Source: Chara braunii (Eukaryota > Streptophyta > Charophyceae > Charales > Characeae). From it: 26,752 nt of DNA. How positions within the stretch are numbered: position 1 is the first letter of the stretch; each line of letters opens with the position of its first letter. A program made the position numbers and the translations under genes. The notes below the pieces were generated by a model. It did no database searches and had not been told where the DNA came from. It saw nothing but the letters and a program-made list of their open reading frames with translations. Positions 26,445 to 26,752 of the stretch are shown in pieces. Where the stretch lies: NCBI GenBank assembly GCA_003427395.1, contig BFEA01000001.1, positions 2,826,834 through 2,853,585 of the forward strand. Reading direction: 5' to 3'.

Positions 26445-26752
26445 AGTTCTCTGTTATGTAAGCTACCTGTCTCTCAATTTTGAAGTCATTCTGTGGAGCC
26501 AAACAATAACGAAAAATCGGCAACGATGGTGGTGTCAAAACTTGCTTTCCCACTTACTAATTTTTTTTTTTCTCTTTTCACTTTTTGTTTTCCCTTTATT
26601 TCGGGGCCTGAATTTTTTTTTTTTTTTTCAAACTTTATTTGTAGGTTCTCTATTATGTAAGATACATATGTATAAAATTTCATGGCATTTGACAAAGCCA
26701 AAAAAGAATGAAAAATCGCCAAAGATGGCAGTGTCAAAAACTTGCTCGCCCA
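26445..26752. repeat. Two direct copies of a roughly 109 bp unit
   Basis: Units at 26445-26552 and 26644-26752 share GTTCTCT(G/A)TTATGTAAG, GAGCCAAA/AAGCCAAA, GAAAAATCG(G/C)CAA and ATGG(T/C)(G/A)GTGTCAAAA(A)CTTGCT. They are the right terminal repeat of the 25330 element present twice. Confidence 0.85.

Larger units (their letters stand above)
25330..26752. mobile_element. Element with roughly 110 bp terminal inverted repeats, reaching the window end
   Basis: The left end (25330-25440) starts TGGGCGAGCACGTTGGACAC, then GCCATCTTTGG, GATTTTTAA and TTTTGGC. The last 109 bases of the window, in reverse complement, start TGGGCGAGCAAGTTTTTGAC and have GCCATCTTTGGCGATTTTT and TTTTTTGGC at matching places. 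The interior holds GC-rich palindromes and A/T-rich sequence but no transposase. A further copy of the right end lies in direct orientation at 26445-26552. Whether the right end stops at 26752 cannot be seen. Confidence 0.65.

Noticed and set aside
1-26752. CRISPR arrays, bacterial operons or phage genes
   Set aside because: The tandem repeats here have no regular unique spacers, and splice sites, SINE-like heads and gypsy pol show a eukaryotic nuclear genome.

Overview
This is a repeat-rich, gene-poor nuclear window from a green-lineage eukaryote. The only clear host coding sequence is the terminal exon of a plastid-type pyruvate dehydrogenase E2 subunit (965-1069, + strand), with a polypyrimidine tract and AG acceptor in front of it. 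The long dinucleotide tracts, the abundance of degenerate Ty3/gypsy DNA and the plant-type splice sites fit a streptophyte with a large genome, such as a charophyte alga like Chara. That placement is an inference from overall character, not from a diagnostic gene.

Layout. 1-1970: end of the E2 gene and simple repeats. 1971-4880: a chain of local tandem duplications (328-383 bp, 125 bp, 74 bp and 82 bp units). 5091-6645: foldback DNA, including a roughly 985 bp element with terminal inverted repeats that encloses a very long palindrome. 6646-12976: mostly noncoding, with tRNA-derived SINE-like heads (8952-9016, 10408-10470), a dispersed GCTGGACCCGG repeat in both orientations, minisatellites and a perfect 18 bp hairpin. 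12977-13020 is an assembly gap. 13146-21047: a decayed Ty3/gypsy-type retrotransposon region with LTR-like ends, gag, reverse transcriptase, RNase H and integrase remnants, all with stops and frameshifts. The central part of its reverse transcriptase is inverted in place.

13378-13975, 21606-21869 and 24290-24610 hold copies of an unrecognised gene-like repeat, whose reading frame starts M(A/D)EPESMSES and in two copies ends at consensus splice donors. 22800-22980 keeps the zinc-finger tail of a non-LTR retrotransposon. 25085-26752 is a nest of GC-rich, CGTACG/GTTCGG palindromic foldback elements with long terminal inverted repeats.

The best candidate for something new is at 23505-25065. About 100-127 bp units occur as four tandem copies on the minus strand, with one inverted copy on the plus strand about 1 kb away. 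Each derives from a sequence that carries the two conserved strands of a hammerhead ribozyme (CUGAUGA and GAAA) around a 5 bp stem II. A further relative lies at 3843-3892. The arrangement recalls Penelope-like elements and retrozymes, but stem I and the cleavage site are not convincingly resolved, and most copies have decayed.
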